Of a stretch of DNA of 28,228 nt, positions 1 through 7,987 are shown piece after piece. Under the pieces are notes generated by a model, which saw only the letters and a program-made list of their open reading frames with translations, was not told where the DNA came from and made no database searches. The stretch is taken from assembly GCA_031257235.1 (NCBI GenBank), contig JAIRPA010000213.1, forward strand, positions 1-28,228, written 5' to 3'. How positions within the stretch are numbered: the stretch's first letter is position 1; every line of letters begins with the position of its first letter. The stretch is from Burkholderiales bacterium. Its GTDB lineage: Bacteria > Pseudomonadota > Gammaproteobacteria > Burkholderiales > Casimicrobiaceae. The translations under genes were made by a program, and so were the position numbers.

Positions 1-629
1 TCAACCGTTAGGTACGGCATCGCGCCATGCCCGCCGACCCCTTCTATCTCAATGGTTAATTTGTCGCAGGAGGCCATCACCGCGCCGGTGCGCACCGCGA
101 CTTTGCCAAACGGAAGTTCCGGCCAATTGTGAAGAGCGTAGACAAAATCTAAAGGAAAGCGATTCAGTAAGCCTTCCTCAATCATTTGTTTGCATCCGTC
201 CGCGCCTTCCTCGGCGGGCTGAAAAATACAATACGCCGTTCCTACAAAATTGCGCGTTTGGGCAAGATAACGCGCGCACGCCAAAAGCATGGTTGTGTGA
301 CCATCGTGTCCGCAACCGTGCATCCGCCCCGGTGTGCATGAAGCGTGCGCAAAACGATTGGACTCCCGAATCAAAAGCGCGTCCATGTCGGCGCGCAAAC
401 CGATGTGGCGTCGGTTCGGAGAGATGCGCCCAGGAATCACCGCGATGACGCCCGATTTCGCCATTCCCGTGTAATACTCGATGCCGAGTTGGCTTAAATG
501 GTCGGAGATTTTTTGGGCGGTTCGCGGCAGGTCAAACCCGATTTCGGGATGGGCGTGCAGGTCGCGCCGAAAGGCAATGTATTCATCGTGCCATTGTTTG
601 ATGGCGGAGAGTGCGGGATGTTCAGTCAT
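1..629 (-). CDS. M20 family amidohydrolase (hippurate hydrolase-like), C-terminus cut by window edge
   Basis: About 209 residues are visible from an ATG at 629 read leftwards; the C-terminal part lies outside the window. The family consists of cytoplasmic metal-dependent hydrolases that cleave N-acyl or N-aryl amino acids (hippurate, indole-3-acetyl amino acids, N-acetyl amino acids). Visible family marks are FRRDLHAHPEIGF near residue 20, GLRADMDALLI with the metal Asp, MHGCGHDGHTTMLL, which provides Cys and His metal ligands, and FQPAEEGADG with the catalytic Glu pair. VGGHGAMP starts the dimerisation (lid) domain just before the edge. The start is supported by a GAGG Shine-Dalgarno that overlaps the rlmB stop codon (TGAGG, 10 bp upstream), so it is translationally close-coupled to rlmB. 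The exact substrate cannot be told from sequence. Confidence 0.88.
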   Translation of the reverse strand, partial: MTEHPALSAIKQWHDEYIAFRRDLHAHPEIGFDLPRTAQKISDHLSQLGIEYYTGMAKSGVIAVIPGRISPNRRHIGLRADMDALLIRESNRFAHASCTPGRMHGCGHDGHTTMLLACARYLAQTRNFVGTAYCIFQPAEEGADGCKQMIEEGLLNRFPLDFVYALHNWPELPFGKVAVRTGAVMASCDKLTIEIEGVGGHGAMPYLTV

Positions 630-639
630 GGTGTGATCC

Positions 640-1422
640 TCATCCGACGTGTTTTGTAAGATTGCCCGTGAGGGTTGGCGTGCCTGCCCGATGCCGGCTC
701 ATGCGCGTTGCCGAAAGGCAAATGCCCGCCGCCACGGAGACGTTCAAGCTCTCCACCGAGCCTAACATCGGGATCGAGACAACGCGGTCGCATTTTTCGC
801 GCGTCAAACGCCGCAAGCCGCGTCCTTCCGCGCCCAGCACCCACGCCATGGGTCCGGTTAAGTCGGCATCGTAAAGGTTTTCTCCGTCCATATCGGCGGC
901 AACGCACCAGACGCCGCTTGCTTTCATCTGATCCAAGGCGCGCGAAAGATTGGTCACAAAAATGACCGGCACCGTCTCCGCCGCGCCACAAGAAACTTTG
1001 GAGACGACCGGCGTGATGCCGACGGATCGGTCTTTCGGGAGAATCACCGCGTCCACGCCGAACACGTCGGCACTGCGCAAACAGGCGCCTAAGTTGTGAG
1101 GGTCGGTGACTTCATCCAGCACCAAAAGGAAAGGCGTTGTTGTGCCCGACAAAATTTCATCTAAGGTCAAGGCAGAGGCGATGTTTTTGACCTGTGCGAC
1201 GATGCCCTGATGCCGACCGGAAAGGGTTTTTTGATCCAAAGTGGCTTTGTCGGTGGCTTCAACAGGGCAACCGGCAAGTTTGGCGCGTGAGAGAACGTCT
1301 TTGGCGCGAGGGTCTTTTCGGGATTCGTCAAAGTAAATATGAGTGACGGACTCCGGACGTTGCCGCAACCGCGCAATCACGGCGTGAAAGCCGAAAATCC
1401 ATGTTTTTTCATCGTGATTCAT
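640..1422 (-). CDS. rlmB: 23S rRNA (guanosine-2'-O-)-methyltransferase RlmB (TrmH/SpoU family)
   Basis: A 260-residue SpoU-type methyltransferase that, in E. coli, methylates the ribose of G2251 in the 23S rRNA peptidyl-transferase loop. I take the ATG at 1422 (MNHDEKTWIFGFHAV) because homologues begin with this GxHAV substrate-binding segment. The open frame runs 44 codons further upstream, but that stretch contains the dctA terminator and is not protein-like. SPOUT knot motifs are clear: DEVTDPHNLGACLRSADVFG (motif 1, with the Asn and Arg of the active site), VLGAEGRGLRRL (motif 2), and IPMLGSVESLNVSVAAGICL (motif 3). It is followed 10 bp later by the M20 amidohydrolase on the same strand. 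In many betaproteobacteria rlmB follows rnr; here it follows dctA instead, behind a terminator. Confidence 0.93.
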   Translation of the reverse strand: MNHDEKTWIFGFHAVIARLRQRPESVTHIYFDESRKDPRAKDVLSRAKLAGCPVEATDKATLDQKTLSGRHQGIVAQVKNIASALTLDEILSGTTTPFLLVLDEVTDPHNLGACLRSADVFGVDAVILPKDRSVGITPVVSKVSCGAAETVPVIFVTNLSRALDQMKASGVWCVAADMDGENLYDADLTGPMAWVLGAEGRGLRRLTREKCDRVVSIPMLGSVESLNVSVAAGICLSATRMSRHRAGTPTLTGNLTKHVG

Positions 1423-1513
1423 CAAAAACGCCTCAACAATGCACAACCCGCCAAGGGAGTAAAAGACTGATGTTATAGCGAAAATTCCGGTTTGTGTAGG
1501 TAGCCCCCTGCAT

Positions 1514-1547
1514 AAAAAAACGCGACGATTTTGGCGTCGCGTTTTTT
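1514..1547 (-). terminator. Intrinsic terminator downstream of dctA
   Basis: Stem CGCGACG (1521-1527) pairs with CGTCGCG (1535-1541) around a 7-nt loop. Runs of A on the left (1514-1520) and T on the right (1542-1547) make it a rho-independent terminator for the minus strand, 20 bp beyond the dctA stop. The shape is also usable from the plus strand. It separates dctA from rlmB. Confidence 0.85.
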
Positions 1548-1566
1548 GTAGCACACCAAAGGGGTC

Positions 1567-2928
1567 TTAATGGTGGCTGACGAAGGTACTCTCGTCGAAC
1601 GGGTCTTCGCCTTTTAACACGCTTTTCACGCGCGGGAAGTCGGCTTGTTTTGTCCATTTGCCGATCAAAAGCACGGCAATGGCGTTACCCGCAAAATTGG
1701 TGAGCGCGCGCGCTTCGGACATAAAGCGGTCGATACCCACCACAATGGCAACCCCCGGCAGAAGATCGGGACGTGCTGCCTGTAAGCCGCCCGCCAAGGT
1801 TGCCAAGCCTGCGCCCGACACCCCCGCGGCACCCTTAGACGCCACGACCATGAAGAGGAGCAGGGTGAATTGCTCGGCGTAACTCATCGGCACCCCCATT
1901 GCTTCCGCGATGAAGAGCGATGCCATCGTTAAATAAATAGCGGTTCCGTCCAAGTTGAAGGAGTAACCGGTCGGCACCGTGATGCCGACGACCGATTTAT
2001 CGACACCTAAATGTTCCATTTTGGCAATCAGGCGCGGCAAGGCGGTTTCCGACGAGCTGGTCGCCAAGATCAACAGGAATTCACGCCCTAAGTACTTTAA
2101 GAACTTCCAAAGATTGACGCCCGTGACGGCGTACAACATGATGCCCAAGACGATGAAGATGAAGAGGAAACAGGTGAGGTAAAAACCGACCATCACTTTG
2201 ATGAGCGCGAGAATGGCCGTCCAGCCGGTGGCGCCCACCAACGCGGCTAAGCCGCCAAACGCGCCAAAAGGAGCCGTCCACATGACCATCGCCAACATTC
2301 TGAAAACAATGGTTTGGATGGTTTGGATGGCGGCAAGCGCGGGTTTGCCGCGTTCGCCCATGCCTTGAATCACAAACCCGGTCAAAAGCGCGACAAACAA
2401 GCCGGAAAGCACGTTGCCGTTGGAAAACGGTAACAAAATACTCGACGGAATGATGCTCAACAGAAAATCAACGAGCCCTTTGGACGCGCCGCCGCCGGCT
2501 TTGTAATTCGGGTCAAGCATGCTTTTGACCTCTTCACCCAAACCTGCGCCGGGCTGAATAACGTTGCCGACGACCAAACCGATCACCAAGGCGATGGCAG
2601 ACATCGTCAAAAAGTAGCCCAATGCCAAACCGCCGATTTTGCCGACGGTCGCGGCTTTGGCGATAGAGCCGATGCCCAAGACGATCGTACAAAAGATGAT
2701 CGGGACAATCATCATTTTGATCAGCGCGACAAACGCGGTGGCCAAAGGTTTCATTTCTTTGGCGATATCGGGTTTCCATAAGCCTAAGATGACGCCTAAA
2801 ACCGCCGCAATGATCACAAAAATATAGAGATAGTGAGTTTTGTCTTTTTTGGGAGAGGGGTCGGAAACCACGTCCGGCGCGATGGGGAGCTCCAATATTT
2901 CAGGATGCTCGTTTTTGATGTTACTCAT
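1567..2928 (-). CDS. dctA: C4-dicarboxylate:cation symporter DctA (DAACS family)
   Basis: A 453-residue inner-membrane transporter that takes up succinate, fumarate, malate and related acids with protons or sodium. It matches the DAACS fold of eight membrane helices with two re-entrant hairpins: the serine-rich SSSETALPR hairpin at 291-299, PTGYSFNLDGT at 319-329 (the NMDGT-type cation/substrate motif, here NLDGT), KGAAGVSGAG at 365-374, and DRFMSEARALTNFAGN at 400-415. These resemble DctA more closely than GltP-type glutamate carriers. About 30 hydrophilic residues precede the first helix, somewhat longer than E. coli DctA (428 residues). The ATG at 2928 has an AAAGGA ribosome site about 8 bp upstream. 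It diverges from psrABC, which suggests, but does not prove, a link between dicarboxylate uptake and anaerobic respiration. Confidence 0.9.
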   Translation of the reverse strand: MSNIKNEHPEILELPIAPDVVSDPSPKKDKTHYLYIFVIIAAVLGVILGLWKPDIAKEMKPLATAFVALIKMMIVPIIFCTIVLGIGSIAKAATVGKIGGLALGYFLTMSAIALVIGLVVGNVIQPGAGLGEEVKSMLDPNYKAGGGASKGLVDFLLSIIPSSILLPFSNGNVLSGLFVALLTGFVIQGMGERGKPALAAIQTIQTIVFRMLAMVMWTAPFGAFGGLAALVGATGWTAILALIKVMVGFYLTCFLFIFIVLGIMLYAVTGVNLWKFLKYLGREFLLILATSSSETALPRLIAKMEHLGVDKSVVGITVPTGYSFNLDGTAIYLTMASLFIAEAMGVPMSYAEQFTLLLFMVVASKGAAGVSGAGLATLAGGLQAARPDLLPGVAIVVGIDRFMSEARALTNFAGNAIAVLLIGKWTKQADFPRVKSVLKGEDPFDESTFVSHH

Positions 2929-3293
2929 AGAAAATTCCTTTCTTCAGGGCTAATAAACGAACACTTCGCAGAAAACGAAGGGCTTTTTTCGACTTCGGCG
3001 GGTGGAATCTAACATCTTTTTGGACATTATTGATAAGGTCACAAAAAGGGACTCGCTTTTTTCGGGCGTCCGCCTGAATGAGACGTTGACCGAAAAGGGC
3101 TTCTTGTCGAAGCGTCAAAGGACGATTTTTGTTCGTCGCCGATGACGTGAGCGCGAGTGAGTTTGAGCTAAAACACAACCGCCAAAACGCAATGCGAGCT
3201 AATTTACCTGCGATTTTGGGGTTAGGCAAGAAAGAAAAGGGGTTTTTGAAAAAAAGAAATGCCGATGGCGATGAATATACTTTTGACATTGGG
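2929..3293. other. Divergent intergenic region between dctA and psrA, no gene seen
   Basis: About 365 bp before the first repeat tract. Short open frames on both strands lack family features or credible ribosome sites. The stretch should hold the dctA promoter and perhaps the psrA promoter, but I could not pick a convincing -35/-10 pair for dctA. Confidence 0.5.
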
Positions 3294-3410
3294 GATCAGG
3301 GTTTCAGGAATCAGGGTTTCAGGAATCAGGGTTTCAGAAATCAGAGGTCAGGAATCAGGGATCAGAATCCACGTCGCTTTCCCGCAAAAAATCGCGGGGT
3401 TTTCTTTTTG
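3294..3410. repeat. Heptad tract (TCAG phase) plus decayed B hairpin upstream of psrA
   Basis: From 3294 to 3365 the trinucleotide-ending unit NNNNTCAG recurs ten times at 7- or 8-bp spacing, including three alternations of GAATCAG with GGTTTCAG. This is the reverse-complement reading of the CTGA heptads seen elsewhere in the window. Positions 3383-3410 (CGCAAAAAATCGCGGGG and a downstream TTTTTG) look like an eroded copy of the B hairpin. Confidence 0.8.
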
Positions 3411-3487
3411 CCCATTTTTTTACTTTAAATTTACGAAGACTGATTACATTTAAAAAACGGATCAAAGAAAACCTTGAAAGGAGCGGT

Positions 3488-5791
3488 ATGAACGGGCATG
3501 GGAGCAGTCTCTCCAAACATTGGAGCAGAAGAAAATTCCTCAAGATGACTTCAGGGACGGCATTGACGGCGGGCATGATGAACGTCCCCGGATTATTGCG
3601 CGCGGACGATATTAAAAGCAAATATTCAGGCAATGTCACGATGACGCCAAGCGTGTGCGAAATGTGTACCAGCGCGTGTCCGATCGAGGCGCGTGTTCAA
3701 GACGGCAAGGGCGAATTTATTCGTGGCAACCCCTTGGATAAGGGCAGAGGCGGTAAAGTTTGCGCCCGAGGCGGCGCGGGATTTAATCAACTCTATGATC
3801 CGCAACGTCTTGTCAGACCGATCATTCGCGTCGGCGAAAGAGGGGAGGGTAAATGGAGGGAAGTCAGCTGGGATGAAGCCTATACATTCATCGCGCAAAA
3901 ATTAGAAGACATTAAACAAAAATACTCGGCGCAATCCGTGGCGTTTACGTGCCGAAGCGGATGGACCAAAAATTGGTTTCATCATCTGGCGCAAGCCTAT
4001 GGGTCTAATAATCTTTTTGGGCATGAGGCAACGTGTCCTTTAGCCTATGAGATGGCGGGCGTGGATGTCTTTGGGTCGGTGCCTTCCAGAGACTATTCAA
4101 AATCCAAATATATTATCAACATGGGGCATAACATCTTGGAAGGGATTGTGATCAGCTATGCCCGACAATATTTGGAAGCGATTTCCAATGGTGCAAAAGT
4201 CGTGTGTTTGGAGCCTCGATTGTCAATCACGGCCGCCAAAGCGTCCGAATGGCACAAGATCAAACCCGGTCAGGATTTGGCTTTTGTGTTGGGCTTCATG
4301 AACACCCTCATCTTTGAAAATCTCTACGATAAAGACTTTGTCGAAAAATACTGTGAGGGGTTTGAAGAGCTCAAAGCCTCGGTGTCCGCCTACACTCCGG
4401 AGGCGATGGCAAAAGATTGCGACATTGACGCGGAAACCATCAAACGTCTGGCAAGAGAGTTTGCCAAAGCCGCCCCTAAAGCGATATTCGATTACGGACA
4501 CCGGTGCGGCTACACGTTGCAGGAATTAGAATTGCGACGCGCGATGATGATGATCAACGCACTGGTGGGGAATATCGAAAAAGACGGCGGGATGTATTTG
4601 AATAAGTCGGCGTCTTTATACAATTCAATCATTGGAGAGCCCAAAGCCCCCACCTTAAAAAAACCCGCCTCGCCTCCTTATCCTAAACCGGCATTTCCGA
4701 GAATCGATAAAATCGGAGAAGAAGGTTGTGAATATTATCTTGCCGGGAAGGGGGCGGGCATCGGAACCTTGGTGGCGCCCTCCGCGCTCGGAGAATTGCC
4801 GGATCAGCCTTATAAAATCCGCGGTTGGTTCATTGCGAGAAACAACCCGGTGATGACACAAATCAACACCCAAAAAGTGATTGATGCCATGAAAGCAATG
4901 GAATTGGTGGTGGTGGTGGATATACAAATATCCGATACGGCTTGGTTTGCGGATGTGGTCTTGCCCGACACCACCTATCTTGAGCGCGATGAAGAGTTCA
5001 CGGCAGGCGGCGGGAAAAATCCGACGTACAGCGTGGGTAGGCAAAAGGTGGTGGAGCCCGTCGGTGAATCCAAACCGTGTTGGTTGATTGCCAAAGAGCT
5101 CGGCGAAAAAATGGGGTTGGGGGCTTATTTTCCCTATAAAGATATTGAAGACTATCGGATGCAACAGGTCGGCGACAACATTGAATTGATCGTTGACTTG
5201 AAGAAAAAAGGGCAAACAAGTTTTGGCGTGCCTTTGATGATGCGGGAAAAAAACAGCGTTCGCGCGTTTGTGGAAAAATATCCGACCGCCAAAGATAAAG
5301 TCAATTCGGAAGGGTTGATGGACCTTCCCAAAAAAATCCGTCTTTTCAGCAAAGGATTAGAAGAGGTTTCCAAAACCGGCGGGTTGGTTTATAAGCCGGA
5401 CACCATCAAAGCCGACGATGAACTCTACTACATCAACGGAAAAATCGCGGTCAGAACCAATGGACACAACGGCAATAATGAATGGCTGAATCATCTTATT
5501 GGCGACGCTCATATATGGATACATCCTCATACTGCAGAAAAGATGAAGTTAAAAAACGGGGATAAGATTGAAATCTATAACCGGTATTCAACGCAACGGG
5601 GGAAAGTCTTGGTGACACAAGGGGTCAGAGAAGACACACTATTTTCCTATTTTGGTTTTGGCACGATCAGTAAAGCACTCAAACGCGCCTGCGGCAAAGG
5701 AGTCAACAGTAACTTTTTGATGCCTCCCCAACTGGGTCAAAATACCGGCATGGGGTTAAACGTGGTGGGTGTCAAGGTTAGAAAAGTATAA
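3488..5791 (+). CDS. psrA: Polysulfide/thiosulfate reductase-type molybdopterin catalytic subunit
   Basis: A 767-residue DMSO-reductase superfamily enzyme with a bis-MGD cofactor, predicted to act on the periplasmic side. A twin-arginine signal, SRRKFLK at residues 13-19, is followed by a hydrophobic stretch and a likely cleavage after LRA (39). Cys57, Cys60, Cys64 and Cys92 form the N-terminal [4Fe-4S] site. The predicted molybdenum ligand is Cys183 in HEATCPLAYEM, the arrangement of PsrA/PhsA rather than the Ser of DMSO reductases. The length fits PsrA/PhsA (about 760) and is well below TtrA (about 1,000). A molybdopterin-dinucleotide binding domain lies at the C-terminus (from about residue 650). 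The ATG at 3488 has GAAAGGAG four bases upstream. It heads an operon with psrB (13 bp gap) and psrC. The true substrate (polysulfide, thiosulfate, or another sulfur or arsenic oxyanion) cannot be fixed from sequence. Confidence 0.88.
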   Translation: MNGHGSSLSKHWSRRKFLKMTSGTALTAGMMNVPGLLRADDIKSKYSGNVTMTPSVCEMCTSACPIEARVQDGKGEFIRGNPLDKGRGGKVCARGGAGFNQLYDPQRLVRPIIRVGERGEGKWREVSWDEAYTFIAQKLEDIKQKYSAQSVAFTCRSGWTKNWFHHLAQAYGSNNLFGHEATCPLAYEMAGVDVFGSVPSRDYSKSKYIINMGHNILEGIVISYARQYLEAISNGAKVVCLEPRLSITAAKASEWHKIKPGQDLAFVLGFMNTLIFENLYDKDFVEKYCEGFEELKASVSAYTPEAMAKDCDIDAETIKRLAREFAKAAPKAIFDYGHRCGYTLQELELRRAMMMINALVGNIEKDGGMYLNKSASLYNSIIGEPKAPTLKKPASPPYPKPAFPRIDKIGEEGCEYYLAGKGAGIGTLVAPSALGELPDQPYKIRGWFIARNNPVMTQINTQKVIDAMKAMELVVVVDIQISDTAWFADVVLPDTTYLERDEEFTAGGGKNPTYSVGRQKVVEPVGESKPCWLIAKELGEKMGLGAYFPYKDIEDYRMQQVGDNIELIVDLKKKGQTSFGVPLMMREKNSVRAFVEKYPTAKDKVNSEGLMDLPKKIRLFSKGLEEVSKTGGLVYKPDTIKADDELYYINGKIAVRTNGHNGNNEWLNHLIGDAHIWIHPHTAEKMKLKNGDKIEIYNRYSTQRGKVLVTQGVREDTLFSYFGFGTISKALKRACGKGVNSNFLMPPQLGQNTGMGLNVVGVKVRKV

Positions 5792-5804
5792 AGGAAACCA
5801 AACA

Positions 5805-6380
5805 ATGGCTAAAAAATATGCGATGATCCATGATAATAATTTGTGCATCGGTTGTCAGGCGTGCAGTATTGCGTGCCGCGCGGAAAATAAAATTCCCAAC
5901 GAGGTGTATCGAATTCAGGTCTGGATACAAGGTCCCAATCAACACGCGGACGGTTCGTTGAATTACGATTTTCATCGGCAATCTTGCGTTCATTGTGAAA
6001 ACCCGCCGTGCGTTAAAGTGTGTCCCACGAAAGCCTCTTATATTAACCAAGACGGCATTGTGTTGATCGACAAGAAAAAATGCGTCGGATGTTTGTATTG
6101 TGTGGAGGCGTGTCCTTATAAGGCACGTTATGTTGATCCGGTCACCCAAGCACCTGACAAATGCACGTTTTGTTATGAATCTCGGCTTTCACGAGGCGAG
6201 CAACCGGCGTGTGTCACGGTCTGTCCGACCGACGCGCTGATCTTCGGAGATTTGAATAATCCCTCCGATAAAATCAGTCAAGTCATTTCCCGAAAGATCA
6301 CCTATCAACAAAAAGAACATTTGGGGACAAGACCCAAAATGTTTATTGTGCCGAATACTCAAGGAGGAAAGATACGATGA
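5805..6380 (+). CDS. psrB: Four-cluster ferredoxin-like electron-transfer subunit (PsrB/PhsB/DmsB type)
   Basis: A 191-residue iron-sulfur subunit that passes electrons from the membrane anchor to the molybdenum subunit. Sixteen cysteines in four groups give four [4Fe-4S] clusters: 14/17/20/24, 61/64/69/73, 93/96/99/103 and 120/123/136/140. This is the standard pattern for the family. It has no signal peptide of its own and would be co-exported with the Tat-bearing PsrA. The start is taken at the ATG at 5805, preceded by AAAGGAAA; an in-frame TTG at 5769 lies inside psrA and is less likely. The stop overlaps the psrC start (ATGA), indicating translational coupling. Confidence 0.93.
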   Translation: MAKKYAMIHDNNLCIGCQACSIACRAENKIPNEVYRIQVWIQGPNQHADGSLNYDFHRQSCVHCENPPCVKVCPTKASYINQDGIVLIDKKKCVGCLYCVEACPYKARYVDPVTQAPDKCTFCYESRLSRGEQPACVTVCPTDALIFGDLNNPSDKISQVISRKITYQQKEHLGTRPKMFIVPNTQGGKIR

Positions 6381-7321
6381 ATCAACTTTGGGGATCCATG
6401 GATCAATATCATCAAATTGCGTGGCATTGGGAAATCGCGGTTTATCTCTTTTTGGCGGGGTTATCGGCAGGTGCCGCAATATCGGCGGTGGTGGTCAAAA
6501 AAATATCGCATCACAGCGAATCCAACGGTCTGGTCAAAGCCGGCGCCGTCATCGCGCCTATTGCCATTGCCGCGGGGCTTTTATTGCTTATTTTTGATTT
6601 GACCCGACCGCTTAATTTTTGGAGATTGCTGGTTCACTATAATTTTACTTCGGTGATGTCTGTCGGGGTGTTGGCACTTTTTATTTATTTTCCGCTCACG
6701 CTTTTGTTGTTTGCGGCAACCTTTCATGAAAAGTTTTCAAGCGGCATGTTCGCCTGCTTCAAACCTATCGCGGGTTTGGCGAAATCGTTGGGTAAAGTCA
6801 TCGACGCTTTGGTGTTGCTGTTTGGGGTCATCATTGGGGCTTATACGGGCTTTTTGCTCTCAGCGATGAACAGTCATTCGTTGTTGAATACGCCTGTCTT
6901 GCCGATTCTTTTTCTGGCATCCGGCTTGTCTTCGGGGATATGCGCCAACATCATCGTGGGCATGGTGTGGTTTCACCAAGACTTAAATATTAACGAGGTA
7001 GCGTCTTTGGATCACACCGATAAGATCATCATTTATATCGAGCTTTTATTGCTCTTTGCCTTGTTTGTGGGCATGTTTTATCAGGGGCAAGAGGCGGCGG
7101 CTACCGCTGCCCAAGCGCTCACCCATAGTGCTTGGGCGGGCGTGTTTTGGATTGGCGCGGTGGGCGTGGGCTTGCTTTTACCCTTAGTCCTTAATTTTGC
7201 GTTCTCGTCATCCTTTAAAAGCTCGCCCTCAAAATTCATCATGTTTAACGCGACCTTGGTGATCTTGGGCGTGTTGTCCCTTCGCTTTTATATTTTGTAC
7301 GCGGGGCAGATGTTTTCTTGA
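6377..7321 (+). CDS. psrC: NrfD/PsrC-family integral membrane quinol-binding subunit
   Basis: A 314-residue hydrophobic protein with about eight membrane helices. It anchors the complex and exchanges electrons with the quinone pool. The opening WHWEIAVYLFLAGLSAGAAI is the typical first helix of PsrC/NrfD proteins. A perfect AAGGAGGAAA ribosome site sits six bases before the ATG, which overlaps the psrB stop by ATGA. It has no haem-ligand pattern of the DmsC or NarI kind. Together psrABC make a complete catalytic, electron-transfer and anchor set. No chaperone (TorD/DmsD-like) or rhodanese gene is in view. The operon ends at a composite repeat, whose first palindrome starts about 20 bp past the stop. 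Confidence 0.9.
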   Translation: MNQLWGSMDQYHQIAWHWEIAVYLFLAGLSAGAAISAVVVKKISHHSESNGLVKAGAVIAPIAIAAGLLLLIFDLTRPLNFWRLLVHYNFTSVMSVGVLALFIYFPLTLLLFAATFHEKFSSGMFACFKPIAGLAKSLGKVIDALVLLFGVIIGAYTGFLLSAMNSHSLLNTPVLPILFLASGLSSGICANIIVGMVWFHQDLNINEVASLDHTDKIIIYIELLLLFALFVGMFYQGQEAAATAAQALTHSAWAGVFWIGAVGVGLLLPLVLNFAFSSSFKSSPSKFIMFNATLVILGVLSLRFYILYAGQMFS

Positions 7322-7340
7322 GGGTTTTGCGGGAAATCAG

Positions 7341-7577
7341 GGGGCGCCCAAAAGTAAACCATTCGCCCAAAAGTGAAAACCTACTTTTGGGCGCCGAGTG
7401 TTGTCGCAGAATCCCCACGCCGCCATAAGGCGGCGTCATTGCGGGCTACGACCCGCAATCTGTTTTTTTTCGCCGTTTATACAAAAAAGTATCGGGCTTT
7501 GCCCGTACTTTTTTGCAAATCATCACCGGCAAAAAGTAGGTTTTCACTTTTTGCCGAATTCCTGATCCCTGATTCCC
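7341..7577. repeat. Composite repeat, psrC-downstream copy
   Basis: Order of parts: A palindrome of the CCC type with 14-bp arms (7343-7356 with 7382-7395) and an extra inner left arm; GC hairpin ACGCCGCC/GGCGGCGT (7417-7436); REP-like hairpin ATTGCGGG/CCCGCAAT (7438-7459); inverted B hairpin with A6/T6 flanks (7482-7515, core CGGGC-ttt-GCCCG); A palindrome of the GGC type (7527-7556); short CTGATCC/CTGATTC heptads (to 7577). The first hairpin could end psrABC transcripts. Confidence 0.88.
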
Positions 7578-7630
7578 GCGAATTTTCGTGTAAAGTTGCG
7601 TCTTGTCTGATCACACGCATCGTTAAAACC

Positions 7631-7987
7631 ATGTCTGACACAGAAATTGCCGTTCGTCCGCGGGCATACGTGAATGATCCCGCCGGAAAATCCTTAACAC
7701 TGACCTACGCTTCCGGGATGATCGCGGTTTTGCCGCATTCATTTTTGCGCGTTTATTCGCCGATGGTCAAACTCCCGATCACCGACGAAGAAATGCTGTC
7801 TGCCGAAAGTGCGTCCATCGTCGACATCGAAGAAATCGGTGACGACGGTATTTTGCTGACCTTTGCGGACGGACTTCGCGGTCTTTGTCTGTGGACTTAC
7901 TTTTTTGAGCTTGCCAAAAGGCATCAGGTGTTGGTGCCGATTTTTTTAAAGCAACTTGCCGCCATCAAAGAGAAAAAGAATGGGTGA
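7631..7987 (+). CDS. DUF971 protein (gamma-butyrobetaine hydroxylase-like N-terminal domain)
   Basis: A 118-residue cytoplasmic protein made almost entirely of the DUF971/GBBH-N domain. In larger proteins this domain precedes dioxygenases; as a stand-alone protein its role is not established, although links to iron-sulfur or zinc handling have been suggested. Family features: LTLTYASGMIAVLPHSFLRVYSP near the start and LLTFADGLRGLCLWTYFFEL near the end. I chose the ATG at 7631 (MSDTEIAV); the open frame continues 86 codons upstream, but that stretch is composite-repeat DNA and its translation is not protein-like. It overlaps the ubiE start by 8 bp, an arrangement common in betaproteobacteria, so the two are probably co-transcribed. 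Confidence 0.85.
   Translation: MSDTEIAVRPRAYVNDPAGKSLTLTYASGMIAVLPHSFLRVYSPMVKLPITDEEMLSAESASIVDIEEIGDDGILLTFADGLRGLCLWTYFFELAKRHQVLVPIFLKQLAAIKEKKNG

Noticed and set aside
2921..3289. 122-codon minus-strand open frame upstream of dctA
   Set aside because: It overlaps the dctA start and ribosome site, shows no family motif and has no ribosome site of its own.
3283..3311. TTGACA as -35 of a psrA promoter
   Set aside because: A perfect TTGACA at 3283 has only AGGAAT (3 of 6) at 17-bp spacing, inside the heptad tract; not convincing.
3445..3475. FNR-type site before psrA
   Set aside because: TGATTACATTTAAA has one recognisable half-site only; the second half does not match ATCAA at the right spacing.
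4655..5215. 186-codon minus-strand frame inside psrA
   Set aside because: Shadow of a well-supported gene; the His-rich translation results from reverse reading of ATG- and GTG-rich codons.
7373..7630. 86-codon N-terminal extension of the DUF971 gene
   Set aside because: The DNA is composite-repeat sequence (REP, B and A hairpins); the family domain begins just after the ATG at 7631.
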